Below, in pieces: positions 38,134 through 46,150 of a stretch of 64,000 nucleotides of DNA. Source of the DNA: Polaribacter sp. ALD11 (lineage in GTDB: Bacteria; Bacteroidota; Bacteroidia; Flavobacteriales; Flavobacteriaceae); contig NZ_CP025119.1 of assembly GCF_002831685.1 (NCBI RefSeq), positions 3,186,501 through 3,250,500 on the forward strand, read 5' to 3'. Position numbers and translations under genes: made by a program. The notes under the pieces were generated by a model, which saw nothing but the letters and a program-made list of their open reading frames with translations, did no database searches and was not told where the DNA came from. Within the stretch, counting starts at the first letter, position 1. Each line of letters opens with the position of its first letter.

Positions 38134-39861
38134 ATGAGTAAGAAAATAACGGGTTTTTCTAAGTTTACGAAAGAGGAAAAAATAAATTGGTTGGCAGAAA
38201 ATTATTTGAAGGGTAATTCAACTGCAATCGATATTATAAAGCAATATTGGAATGCTGATGAGAAATTGCAACAATTGCATGACGATTTCATAGAAAATAC
38301 CATCTCTAATTTCTATCTACCAATGGGCGTTGCGCCTAATTTTTTAATAAATGGTAAAGAATATGCAATACCAATGGTTACAGAAGAAAGTTCTGTAGTT
38401 GCTGCTGCTTCTTTAGTTGCTAAGTTTTGGAGTACAAAAGGTGGTTTTAAAACCACCGTTTTTGGAACGACGAAAATAGGGCAAGTCCATTTTATGTTTG
38501 CAGGTGAAAAAGCAGATTTAGAAAAGTATTTCAATAAAAATAAAACAGAATTATATGCTGCAACGGCTTCCATCACTAAAAATATGGAAAAACGTGGCGG
38601 TGGAATTTTAGATATAAAATTAGTTGATAAAACAGAGAAGTTAGAAAATTACTATCAATTACACATCACTTTTGAAACGAAAGATTCAATGGGCGCAAAT
38701 TTCATTAATTCTTGTTTAGAAGCAATTGCGACTGAATTTAGAAATGATGAAATTGAAATTGTCATGAGTATTTTGTCTAATTACGTTCCAGAATGTTTGG
38801 TAAGGGCAGAAGTGAGTTGTAAGATTGAAGATTTAGGCGTTAAGAATCCGCAGAAATTTGCAGAGAAATTCTACCAAGCAGTAAAAATTGCAGAAATAGA
38901 ACCTTATAGAGCAGTGACGCATAATAAAGGAATTATGAATGGTGTTGATGCGGTAGTTTTAGCAACAGGAAATGATTTTAGAGCTGTGGAAGCTGGTGTT
39001 CATGCATACGCATCTCGTTCAGGAAGTTACACAAGTTTGTCTCATTGCACCATTGATAACGGAATTTTTAAATTTTGGTTAGATGTACCTTTGGCCTTAG
39101 GAACTGTTGGCGGTATTACTGCTTTACATCCTTTGGCAAAATTGTCTTTAGAAATGTTGCAAAAGCCATCTGCTAAAGAGTTGATGCAGATTATTGCAAC
39201 TGCTGGTTTGGCGCAGAATTTCGCGGCTTTAAGAGCGTTAACAACCAAAGGAATTCAACACGGACATATGAAAATGCACTTGCAGAATATTATAAATCAG
39301 TTAGGTGCAAATAAAATAGAGAAAGAGAAAATAACAACTTTTTTCGATGGAAAAACAGTTTCACATGCTGCTGTAGTTTCTAAGTTTGAAACACTAAGAA
39401 AAGCAAAAGTAAATTGGGTAGATTTTACAAATGAAAGTGAAGTGAGAAGTTTATTGTCAAATTTAAAAGCGGATTCAAAACCACTTTTCGGTAAAATGAA
39501 CGGACAACAAATGGTAGAACATGTAAGTTTTTTAATGAAGATTTCTAACGGAAAGGTGGCTGCAGATTATTTTGTAGAAGATGAAAAATCTGCAAGAAGA
39601 AAGACTTTTTTAAATACCGATGGTGAATTACAAATTGGATTTAAACCAGCCATGTTATCTGAAGAACCTTACCCAGTAAAATTTGCTACAATAAAAGAAT
39701 CAATAGACGATTTAATTTTACAAGTGAATGATTTTGAAAAACACTTTAAAACAGTGCAATCAGAAAATCACCCGTTTTTTGGTGAGTTAGATTTTGAATA
39801 TTGGCAGAAATTTCATGTAAAACATTTTACACATCATTTTAAACAATTTGGTTTGGTCTAA
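38134..39861 (+). CDS. Class II HMG-CoA reductase with a C-terminal DinB/DUF1569-like domain
   Basis: A 575-residue protein. Residues 1 to about 425 are a class II (degradative-type) HMG-CoA reductase: Glu84 in EESSVVAAAS, DSMGAN at 184-189, the Lys in NKGIMNG (264-270), Asp281 in ATGNDFRA and HGHMKMH at 376-382. It makes or oxidises mevalonate. About 150 extra residues follow, with FGKMNGQQMVEHV and FHVKHFTHHFKQFGL, resembling DUF1569/DinB_2 four-helix proteins. The frame is continuous across the join. The stop overlaps the GHMP kinase ATG (TAATG), pointing to isoprenoid synthesis. The role of the tail is unknown. Confidence 0.9.
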   Translation: MSKKITGFSKFTKEEKINWLAENYLKGNSTAIDIIKQYWNADEKLQQLHDDFIENTISNFYLPMGVAPNFLINGKEYAIPMVTEESSVVAAASLVAKFWSTKGGFKTTVFGTTKIGQVHFMFAGEKADLEKYFNKNKTELYAATASITKNMEKRGGGILDIKLVDKTEKLENYYQLHITFETKDSMGANFINSCLEAIATEFRNDEIEIVMSILSNYVPECLVRAEVSCKIEDLGVKNPQKFAEKFYQAVKIAEIEPYRAVTHNKGIMNGVDAVVLATGNDFRAVEAGVHAYASRSGSYTSLSHCTIDNGIFKFWLDVPLALGTVGGITALHPLAKLSLEMLQKPSAKELMQIIATAGLAQNFAALRALTTKGIQHGHMKMHLQNIINQLGANKIEKEKITTFFDGKTVSHAAVVSKFETLRKAKVNWVDFTNESEVRSLLSNLKADSKPLFGKMNGQQMVEHVSFLMKISNGKVAADYFVEDEKSARRKTFLNTDGELQIGFKPAMLSEEPYPVKFATIKESIDDLILQVNDFEKHFKTVQSENHPFFGELDFEYWQKFHVKHFTHHFKQFGLV

Positions 39862-40787
39862 TGAATTACTACTCAAACGGAAAACTTTTATTAACAGGAG
39901 AATATTTGGTCTTAGACGGCGCAAAATCTTTAGCGATACCCACAAAATTTGGACAAGATTTAGTGGTAGAGAAAATAAAAGAACCGCAATTAATTTGGGG
40001 TAGTTTTACACATACTGGCAATTGTTGGTTTGAAGCAGTTTTCGACTTACCAAAATTACGTTTGGTAAATTGTACTTTTAAATCAGAGAAAGAAGGAAGT
40101 GCAGAGTTTATTGCAGAAACGTTGTTAGCTATTTTAGAGGAAGCAAAAAGAGTAAATCCTGCTTTTTTAAGTTCAGAAAATGGTTTTGTTGTAAAAACAA
40201 ACCTTACATTTCCAAGAAATTGGGGTTTAGGAACGTCATCAACTTTAGTAAATTCGATAGCAAGTTGGGCAAATATAGACGCGTTTCAGTTATTATGGAA
40301 TTCTTTTAAAGGAAGTGGTTATGATATTGCTTGTGCACAGAATAATGGGCCAATATTTTATCAAATTCAAGATAAAAAACCTATTGTAAAACAGGTTGAA
40401 TTCAATCCGAATTTTAAAGAAAATTTGTTTTTTGTGCATTTGAATCAAAAACAAGATTCTAAAGAAGGTATTGCTAAGTTTAGAGAAAGCGGACGCAATT
40501 TCGATAAAGAAATAGCAGCAGTTTCTAGTATTTCTGATGCGTTTTTAAAAGCGAATTCAATCATAGATTTTAATAAATTAATTGTAGAACACGAACATAT
40601 TATTAGTTCGATTATCAAATTAAAACCAGTAAAAGAAAAATTATTCTCTAATTATTTTGGAGAAATAAAAAGTTTAGGTGCTTGGGGTGGCGATTTTGTG
40701 CTAGTAACAGGAAACGAGGAAACGCCAACGTATTTTAAAAATAAAGGATATGAAACAATTCTTTCGTATTCAGAAATGATTTTATAA
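39861..40787 (+). CDS. GYDIA-family GHMP kinase, probable mevalonate-pathway kinase
   Basis: A 308-residue GHMP-fold kinase. SNGKLLLTGEYLVLDG at the N-terminus is typical of mevalonate and phosphomevalonate kinases; the phosphate loop is WGLGTSSTLV (GLGTSS at 122-127), and SGYDIACAQ at 152-160 gives the family its name. Coupling to HMG-CoA reductase by a one-base TAATG overlap suggests it phosphorylates mevalonate or phosphomevalonate. The exact step cannot be told from sequence. Confidence 0.85.
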   Translation: MNYYSNGKLLLTGEYLVLDGAKSLAIPTKFGQDLVVEKIKEPQLIWGSFTHTGNCWFEAVFDLPKLRLVNCTFKSEKEGSAEFIAETLLAILEEAKRVNPAFLSSENGFVVKTNLTFPRNWGLGTSSTLVNSIASWANIDAFQLLWNSFKGSGYDIACAQNNGPIFYQIQDKKPIVKQVEFNPNFKENLFFVHLNQKQDSKEGIAKFRESGRNFDKEIAAVSSISDAFLKANSIIDFNKLIVEHEHIISSIIKLKPVKEKLFSNYFGEIKSLGAWGGDFVLVTGNEETPTYFKNKGYETILSYSEMIL

Positions 40788-40798
40788 TAGCTAATTTA

Positions 40799-40860
40799 GG
40801 TCTCGACTGCGATCGGCCTGATAATGAATATATTAAATATGTCCTCGAGCGCAGTCGAGA
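40799..40860. repeat. Dispersed palindromic element, family A, copy 2
   Basis: Inverted arms TCTCGACTGCG (40801-40811) and CGCAGTCGAGA (40850-40860) are perfect over 11 bp and extend with mismatches to 16 bp, enclosing an AT-rich loop. The TCGAGCGCA core is shared with 29863-29871. It fills most of the gap between the GHMP kinase and the flavoprotein. Confidence 0.75.
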
Positions 40861-40879
40861 AGTTTTAGAACAAAATAAC

Positions 40880-42091
40880 ATGAAGAAAATAGTAATTATT
40901 GGAGGTGGAGCAGCAGGATATTTTACAGCAATTAATGCGAAAGAAAATAATCCTGATTTAGATATTACTATTCTTGAAAAAGGAAAAGATGTCTTACAAA
41001 AAGTAAAGATTTCTGGTGGCGGAAGATGTAATGTTACACATGCATGTTTCGAACCAAAAGAATTGGTGAAGTTTTACCCAAGAGGAGAAAAAGAATTGTT
41101 AGGACCTTTTCATCAGTTTATGACGGGCGATACTTTTGAGTGGTTTGACGATCGTGGTGTTCCGTTAAAAATAGAAAGCGATAATCGTGTTTTTCCGGAA
41201 GCAAATACAAGTCAGGCAATTATAGATTGTTTTCAAAAATCTGTTGATAATTTAGGTATTAAAGTGCTAACAAATTGTGGTGTAAATTCCGTTTATCAAG
41301 AAGATAATAAATGGATTGTTAATACCAAAGAGCAAAATTTTGTAGCAGATCAATTGGTCATTGCCGCAGGAAGTTCTAAAAAAGTGTGGGAGTTGTGTGA
41401 AACATTAGACCATTCTATCATAGAACCCGTTCCTTCTTTGTTCACTTTTAATATCAATGACAAAAGATTGGTCGATCTATTAGGAACTTCTGTGCCGAAT
41501 GCAACGGTAAACATTTCTGGAACAAAATTAGAAGCATCCGGTCCCTTATTAATTACACATTGGGGAATGAGCGGACCCGCAATTTTAAAATTATCTGCTT
41601 TTGGCGCACGAATTTTAGCTGATAAAAATTACCAATACAACGTAGAAGTAAATTGGTTGTCGAGACCAACAGACAAGGTTTTAAATGTTTTACTGAATTT
41701 AAAAAAGAAAGAACCTAGAAAAACCGTGATTTTAAAATCGCCATTTTCAGAGATTACAAGAAGATTATGGGAGCGTTTTGTGTTGTTTTCAGATATTGAT
41801 AAAACCCATAATTGGGCAGATTTAAACAGCGCACAATTAGAAAAATTAGCAAATCAATTAACCAAAGGAATTTACAATGCAAATGGTAGAACTACTTTTA
41901 AAGACGAATTTGTAACGGCTGGTGGAATCGATTTAAAAGAAATTAACTTTAAACGTTTTGAAAGTAAGAAACACAACAACTTGTTTTTTGTAGGAGAAGT
42001 TTTAAATATTGATGCTGTAACTGGCGGATTCAACTTTCAGAATGCTTGGACAGGTGGTTTTATCTGTGCAAAAGCGTTGAGTGAGGAATAA
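40880..42091 (+). CDS. BaiN/HI0933-family FAD-binding oxidoreductase
   Basis: A 403-residue flavoprotein. The dinucleotide loop is IIGGGAAGYFTA at the N-terminus, followed by KISGGGRCNVTHA, the HI0933 signature. The C-terminal FAD block is FVTAGGIDLKE and GEVLNIDAVTGGFNFQNAW. The family is annotated as NAD(P)/FAD oxidoreductases with largely unknown substrates. It appears to be a single gene between two palindromic repeats. Confidence 0.88.
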   Translation: MKKIVIIGGGAAGYFTAINAKENNPDLDITILEKGKDVLQKVKISGGGRCNVTHACFEPKELVKFYPRGEKELLGPFHQFMTGDTFEWFDDRGVPLKIESDNRVFPEANTSQAIIDCFQKSVDNLGIKVLTNCGVNSVYQEDNKWIVNTKEQNFVADQLVIAAGSSKKVWELCETLDHSIIEPVPSLFTFNINDKRLVDLLGTSVPNATVNISGTKLEASGPLLITHWGMSGPAILKLSAFGARILADKNYQYNVEVNWLSRPTDKVLNVLLNLKKKEPRKTVILKSPFSEITRRLWERFVLFSDIDKTHNWADLNSAQLEKLANQLTKGIYNANGRTTFKDEFVTAGGIDLKEINFKRFESKKHNNLFFVGEVLNIDAVTGGFNFQNAWTGGFICAKALSEE

Positions 42092-42092
42092 G

Positions 42093-42150
42093 CGTCATTG
42101 CGAGGAACGAAGCAGTCTGTAACTTTAAATAAACAGATTGCTTCGTTCCT
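42093..42150. repeat. Dispersed palindromic element, family B
   Basis: AGGAACGAAGCAGTCTGT (42103-42120) pairs with ACAGATTGCTTCGTTCCT (42133-42150) with one G-T type mismatch over 18 bp. The left side extends as CGTCATTGCG. It begins one base after the flavoprotein stop. The same kind of GTCATTGCGAGGAACGAAG element is widely seen between genes in Bacteroidota; here it may act as a terminator. Confidence 0.75.
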
Positions 42151-42176
42151 GGTAATAACATCGTAAAAATAAAAAA

Positions 42177-42731
42177 ATGGCAAGAGCAGAATCAAACGAA
42201 TTTCCAATAGGAAAAAAAGCACCAGATTTCAGGTTGATGAATACGGTTAATAATACAGATCTTTCTTTATCTGAAGCAAAAGGAGAAAAAGGAACTGTAA
42301 TTATGTTTATCTGTAATCATTGTCCGTTTGTAATTCATGTAAATTCTGAATTGATAAAAATGGCAAATGAATACCAAGCCAAAGGAATTGGTTTTATTGC
42401 GATTAGTTCTAATGAAATTGAAAATTATCCACAAGATGCACCAAATTTCATGAAGCAAGTTGCAGAGGATTTAAACTATCCTTTTCCATATTTGTTTGAT
42501 GAAACTCAAGAAGTAGCAAAAGAATATGATGCCGCTTGTACACCCGATTTTTATGTTTTTGATGCCGATTTAAAAGCAGTTTATCACGGGCAATTAGACA
42601 ACTCTAGACCAAGTAATGGAAAACTTGTTAATGGAAAAGATATTAGAAGTGCTTTGGATAATTTGTTAGAGAATAAAGCTGTTTTAGAAAACCAGAAACC
42701 GAGTGTTGGTTGTGGTATTAAGTGGAGGTAG
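42177..42731 (+). CDS. AhpC/TSA-type redoxin (thioredoxin family)
   Basis: A 184-residue thioredoxin-fold protein without a signal peptide. APDFRLMNT is the usual redoxin opening, and the active site is CNHC (46-49) in FICNHCPFV, followed by CTPDFYVFD around the cis-Pro. A further Cys near the C-terminus (SVGCGIKW) is conserved in this subgroup. It is probably a cytoplasmic thiol peroxidase or reductase of unknown partner. Confidence 0.85.
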   Translation: MARAESNEFPIGKKAPDFRLMNTVNNTDLSLSEAKGEKGTVIMFICNHCPFVIHVNSELIKMANEYQAKGIGFIAISSNEIENYPQDAPNFMKQVAEDLNYPFPYLFDETQEVAKEYDAACTPDFYVFDADLKAVYHGQLDNSRPSNGKLVNGKDIRSALDNLLENKAVLENQKPSVGCGIKWR

Positions 42732-42738
42732 GGTTTAG

Positions 42739-42879
42739 TTTTCGCTAACGTATTTGTATATGGAAAGTTGCAGTGTAAAGGTGCTACAACTTCAAGGTAT
42801 AGTAATAAAATAACAGAAAAGCACAAACTTTGTAGTTTGCACTTAACTGCTATTTTTTATATACGTGGTTGTGGTTTGT
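42739..42879. other. Structured intergenic element at the edge of an accessory block
   Basis: Nested inverted repeats fold this stretch: ACGTAT (42748-42753) with ATACGT (42861-42866), GCAGTgTAA (42770-42778) with TTAACTGC (42843-42850), and an inner stem at 42819-42829 with 42834-42844. CGCTAAC near the left end and GGTTGTGGTTT near the right end recur, inverted, at 44681-44740. It has the look of a folded recombination or cassette-boundary element, but no family was confirmed. Confidence 0.5.
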
Positions 42880-43443
42880 TTAATTTATAGTCCCACTAGG
42901 TATTTCACCTTTTATTGACCATTCATTATTTTCTTTAACTAAAATTTTTATACTAGTTCCTCCAGTATTATCTTTTAAGTTATATTCATAAATTATTGCT
43001 TTTTTCATATCTTTAGTAAATAAAGGTTCTGAAAATCTTAATATTGGAATTGAAGAATTATATTTTTTTCTATCTTTTAAAAAAATAATTAATACATTAT
43101 CTTTATTAAAATTCCTCTCCCATTTTCTTAAAGACCAATTTTTATAACTGCTTTTTATTTCATCTAACTCATTAAGAGATATAATATTTTGAACTTTTTT
43201 GTACAATATTTGATAAGCAAAAGTATTTTTTTTTGAATTATAAGCTCTATAATATGGATTTAAAATTGAAGAAGGTTTTATCTCTGTATTATAAAAAGTT
43301 TCGCTAATTAATCTTACTGAATCATATTTATTTAAGACTAGATTTATAATTTTATCAGTTTCTTTTTTTGTATTTTTTTTTTGAGAGGTACATGATATGA
43401 TACCAAACAAAAATATTATTATTAAATTATATTTTATTTTCAT
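42880..43443 (-). CDS. Hypothetical lipoprotein
   Basis: A 187-residue protein I do not recognise. It has a clear lipoprotein signal (FGIISC, Cys near 18) and a mature region rich in Lys, Asn, Ile and Tyr. A short beta-like end (GGTSIKILVKENNEWSIKG) resembles the closing strands of small NTF2-like or DUF-type lipoproteins. It starts 10 bases after the HExxH protein gene and is probably co-transcribed. Its very high A+T content suggests acquisition. Confidence 0.7.
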   Translation of the reverse strand: MKIKYNLIIIFLFGIISCTSQKKNTKKETDKIINLVLNKYDSVRLISETFYNTEIKPSSILNPYYRAYNSKKNTFAYQILYKKVQNIISLNELDEIKSSYKNWSLRKWERNFNKDNVLIIFLKDRKKYNSSIPILRFSEPLFTKDMKKAIIYEYNLKDNTGGTSIKILVKENNEWSIKGEIPSGTIN

Positions 43444-43453
43444 AATTTTATTT

Positions 43454-44452
43454 TTAGTTACATTTATTTCCTTTTGAATCTGAAGAGTTAGTATCCTCCG
43501 CTAGATTTTCGGCTTCAATTCTAGTTCTATCTGTATCATTTAAATCAGATGTTTGGTTATATATTTCTGTTCCATATAAGCCACCCCAAGCTAAATCTGT
43601 ATAATATTGAGAAGTATTAGAATTGCTATCCCAAACTGATAAAGCATTGGAGATAGTTGCTATATAATTTCTTGCCATTTCTTCATGCTGATATTTATTC
43701 CATGCAGTACCATTATTTGGATTACCATATTTTTTGTTAACCAATTCGTTCCAGAGTTCTGGGAATGTTTTTTTGAAACCGCTGACATTTGAATCAACGT
43801 AACTCAAAATATATGCATGAATTGCTTCATGGATTATTGTTCTAGCTATAGATAATTTAGTTGCAGAATTTACATAACTTGTATTAAGTTTTGTAAGGTA
43901 ATTACTTGCTGTTTGATTATCCCAATCTGTATTTGCTGCATCAGTTGTGTTAGTGGTTTCGAGTGTCCAATTAAAATCTGCATTTTCACCAGCAAATTGA
44001 TTTACGATATCTTCAATAGCTTTTCCACTTTGTATCGCTTCTAAAATTGCTTTAGAGCATGCGTCTAAATTATCTGTATCAATTTTATCATCAATTGTTG
44101 AATTTGCATTAGAGTTTCCACCAGTACCAGTTCCACCTCCACTACCGCCTCCAACGTCATTCCAACTAAAATCATCATTATTATAGAAAAGAAAAGGAAG
44201 TTTTAATTTATCTTCAAATGTTGAAAAATCATCTTCAGACTTATTTATGAATACTTTCAGGTTTACTCTTAGATTTTCTTGATTTAGGTCAAAGAATAAA
44301 TATGAATAAGTTTCTGTAGTCTTTGTTTTATAATTTTTTCCTTTTTTAGTGAGTTCTAAATTACTTCTTTTTAATGGGATATAAATTTTTTGATTAGTTA
44401 CTTCTCCATTTCCCCAATTTAAATCGCCTTTAAAAAACACATTATTCTCCAT
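43454..44452 (-). CDS. Putative HExxH zinc metallopeptidase, N-terminally interrupted
   Basis: The open part is 332 residues starting MENNVFFKGDLNW. A polar beta-rich N-terminal domain (1-95) is followed by a Gly-rich linker (GGGSGGGTGTGG, 101-112) and a domain with HEAIH at 208-212 in RTIIHEAIHAYI. A second HEE at 256-258 could supply the third zinc ligand. The frame continues upstream to a lipoprotein signal but is broken by TAA at 44528-44530, so this ATG is probably internal to the original gene. The family is not recognised. It sits in the accessory block with a lipoprotein gene after it. Confidence 0.65.
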   Translation of the reverse strand: MENNVFFKGDLNWGNGEVTNQKIYIPLKRSNLELTKKGKNYKTKTTETYSYLFFDLNQENLRVNLKVFINKSEDDFSTFEDKLKLPFLFYNNDDFSWNDVGGGSGGGTGTGGNSNANSTIDDKIDTDNLDACSKAILEAIQSGKAIEDIVNQFAGENADFNWTLETTNTTDAANTDWDNQTASNYLTKLNTSYVNSATKLSIARTIIHEAIHAYILSYVDSNVSGFKKTFPELWNELVNKKYGNPNNGTAWNKYQHEEMARNYIATISNALSVWDSNSNTSQYYTDLAWGGLYGTEIYNQTSDLNDTDRTRIEAENLAEDTNSSDSKGNKCN

Positions 44453-44620
44453 AGGGAAATTTTTATTTTGCTCAAACCAAGATTTTACTTGATTTATTTG
44501 CTCTTGTTTTTCAGATAATAATACATCTTATTCTTGACAACTGTTGAGAAGTAATGTAACTCCAAATAATATAATACCAATTTTTAAAAGTTTAAATAAT
44601 TTGTTTTTTTTCATTTTCAT
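44453..44620 (-). pseudogene. Detached signal-peptide end of the HExxH lipoprotein gene
   Basis: In frame with the ORF that starts at 44452, the minus strand from ATG 44620 reads a basic start, the hydrophobic stretch LLKIGIILFGVTLLLNSC, then QE, a TAA stop (44530-44528) and a normal-looking continuation DVLLSEKQEQINQVKSWF up to 44453. One base change (for example GAA, CAA or AAA to TAA) would explain the stop. The whole gene was therefore probably 43454-44620, a lipoprotein of about 388 residues. It is either a recent pseudogene or a sequencing error. Confidence 0.7.
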
Positions 44621-44731
44621 GATTTTTTAAATTTACTAATTAATTTTCAGTTTTCAATTCAGCCGTTTGAGTGAGATATAAACCACAACTTTAGACGATT
44701 ATGTGACGTTTTAATGACCTATTAATCGGTG

Positions 44732-44744
44732 TTAGCGAAGTTAT
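44732..44744. repeat. Direct repeat, left copy, flanking a three-gene block
   Basis: TTAGCGAAGTTAT is identical to 47618-47630 and in the same orientation. Similarity continues imperfectly for about 40 bases to the right (T runs, then AAACAAACAAAA-like and ATTTCA). The two copies bracket the DUF418-like, AraC and DinB genes. Confidence 0.6.
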
Positions 44745-44896
44745 CATTTTTTAGGTTTAGAAACAAAACAAACTATTTCAGAAAAAATATTGTTAAATTT
44801 TCAAATAATTCAAAGGAAAATGAATTAGTTATAGAGTTAGAACCATAGTAGTGGGCATTAAATTAGAAATAAACCGTATTCATTTTTGTAGTTTTT

Positions 44897-45973
44897 TTAA
44901 TCAGTTAATTTTCGCATAATCCATTCTAATGGTCCAGATTTTTTATAGCTTCTCCAAACTACAGCAAATAGGACACAAAAAAAACTAAATGCTAAAGCAT
45001 AAATCACTGAAAATTCAATAGCGTAATTTCCCATTTTAGAAGGGTTTATTATTTCAATAATTCCCATTCCAATAATTACGTGTGCTACGTAAAATGTTAA
45101 CGCTAATTGGCCAGTTTTATTTAAAGCATCAATTATGAGGCTGTTTTCAAATCTCTTAGCAATTAGTATACAAGCAGAAATTACTGTAAAAGCAATTGCA
45201 ATGCCGTTTAACATATAAACTGGCAAAGGTGGCATTGGGTTTGTTCCTAGTATTTCAGTTAATTCCTTCGCTATTTCTTGGTTTCCTTCTGATATAAATA
45301 AAATAGTTACAGATGACAGTATTTGGATTGAAATAAAAATAATTGCACTAACCTTAAAAGTCTTTTTTATAAATTTATCGTTGTGTAAGTCTTGTTTTCC
45401 AAACCAATAACCAAATAACATAAAAGCAGTCCAAGGAATTACTGGATGAAAACCATTAAAAAAGAGGTTTCTCATAAACCCTTTGAGAGTCCAAAAGTCT
45501 TGATAGTTTAAAGTCTCGAAATTCCAACCAGTTTCGTAACTCCAAAATATCATTAGTAAAGGAAATGTTATGATTAAGATTATTGCAGAAATTAAAATAT
45601 TTTTTTCTTTACAAGTAAGCAACAAGAGGGTTATTATCATATAAACACCATAAAAATGTAGAATGTCTGCTGGCCAAATAACAATGTATGAGGTTCCAAT
45701 AACAAATAGAAATACAGCTCTTTTGACAATTTTAAAGCGAACAATTTTTAATTTAGCTTGGTCTTTATTTTTAATAGCAGAATTCGTCATTAATGCAACA
45801 CCTATGCCAGCTAAAACAACAAAAGTAGCAGCTGCTTTTCCATCGAAAATACTTGCAGCAGATTTTATCCAGTTGCGTCCATTATCGCCAAATACAACTT
45901 TAAAGTTCACAATTATCATTCCCATAACTGCCAGCGCTCTAGCTACATCAATTCCTATTATTCTTTTTTTCAT
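44897..45973 (-). CDS. DUF418/DUF1624-like polytopic membrane protein
   Basis: A 358-residue protein with about nine to ten helices. The N-terminal RIIGIDVARALAVMGMIIVNF block is shared by DUF1624 and acyltransferase-3-like proteins, while the C-terminal SGPLEWIMRKLT is the DUF418 ending. Such proteins are thought to move or acylate cell-surface groups, but function is not established. I start at ATG 45973; the longer frame uses TTG 46006 and adds an unlikely polar tail. Confidence 0.8.
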   Translation of the reverse strand: MKKRIIGIDVARALAVMGMIIVNFKVVFGDNGRNWIKSAASIFDGKAAATFVVLAGIGVALMTNSAIKNKDQAKLKIVRFKIVKRAVFLFVIGTSYIVIWPADILHFYGVYMIITLLLLTCKEKNILISAIILIITFPLLMIFWSYETGWNFETLNYQDFWTLKGFMRNLFFNGFHPVIPWTAFMLFGYWFGKQDLHNDKFIKKTFKVSAIIFISIQILSSVTILFISEGNQEIAKELTEILGTNPMPPLPVYMLNGIAIAFTVISACILIAKRFENSLIIDALNKTGQLALTFYVAHVIIGMGIIEIINPSKMGNYAIEFSVIYALAFSFFCVLFAVVWRSYKKSGPLEWIMRKLTD

Positions 45974-46150
45974 CCTTTTGTTGTCTAATAGATTCGTTAA
46001 ATTCAAAAAAAAAACATACTAATTAAAGAAGATTTAGGCAACTGAATTCGTTACGGATAATCAATATTGTATAGCTTCGAAATTTTAATTTTTAAATCTG
46101 AAACAAAAATATTACAGAAAATTTTGTTCTGTTAGTCATTTTAGGACATT

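Noticed and set aside
46005..46150. Possible small RNA or terminator in the gap before the DUF418-like gene
   Set aside because: Only a weak CAGAA/TTCTG dyad and no T tract; not enough to support a feature.
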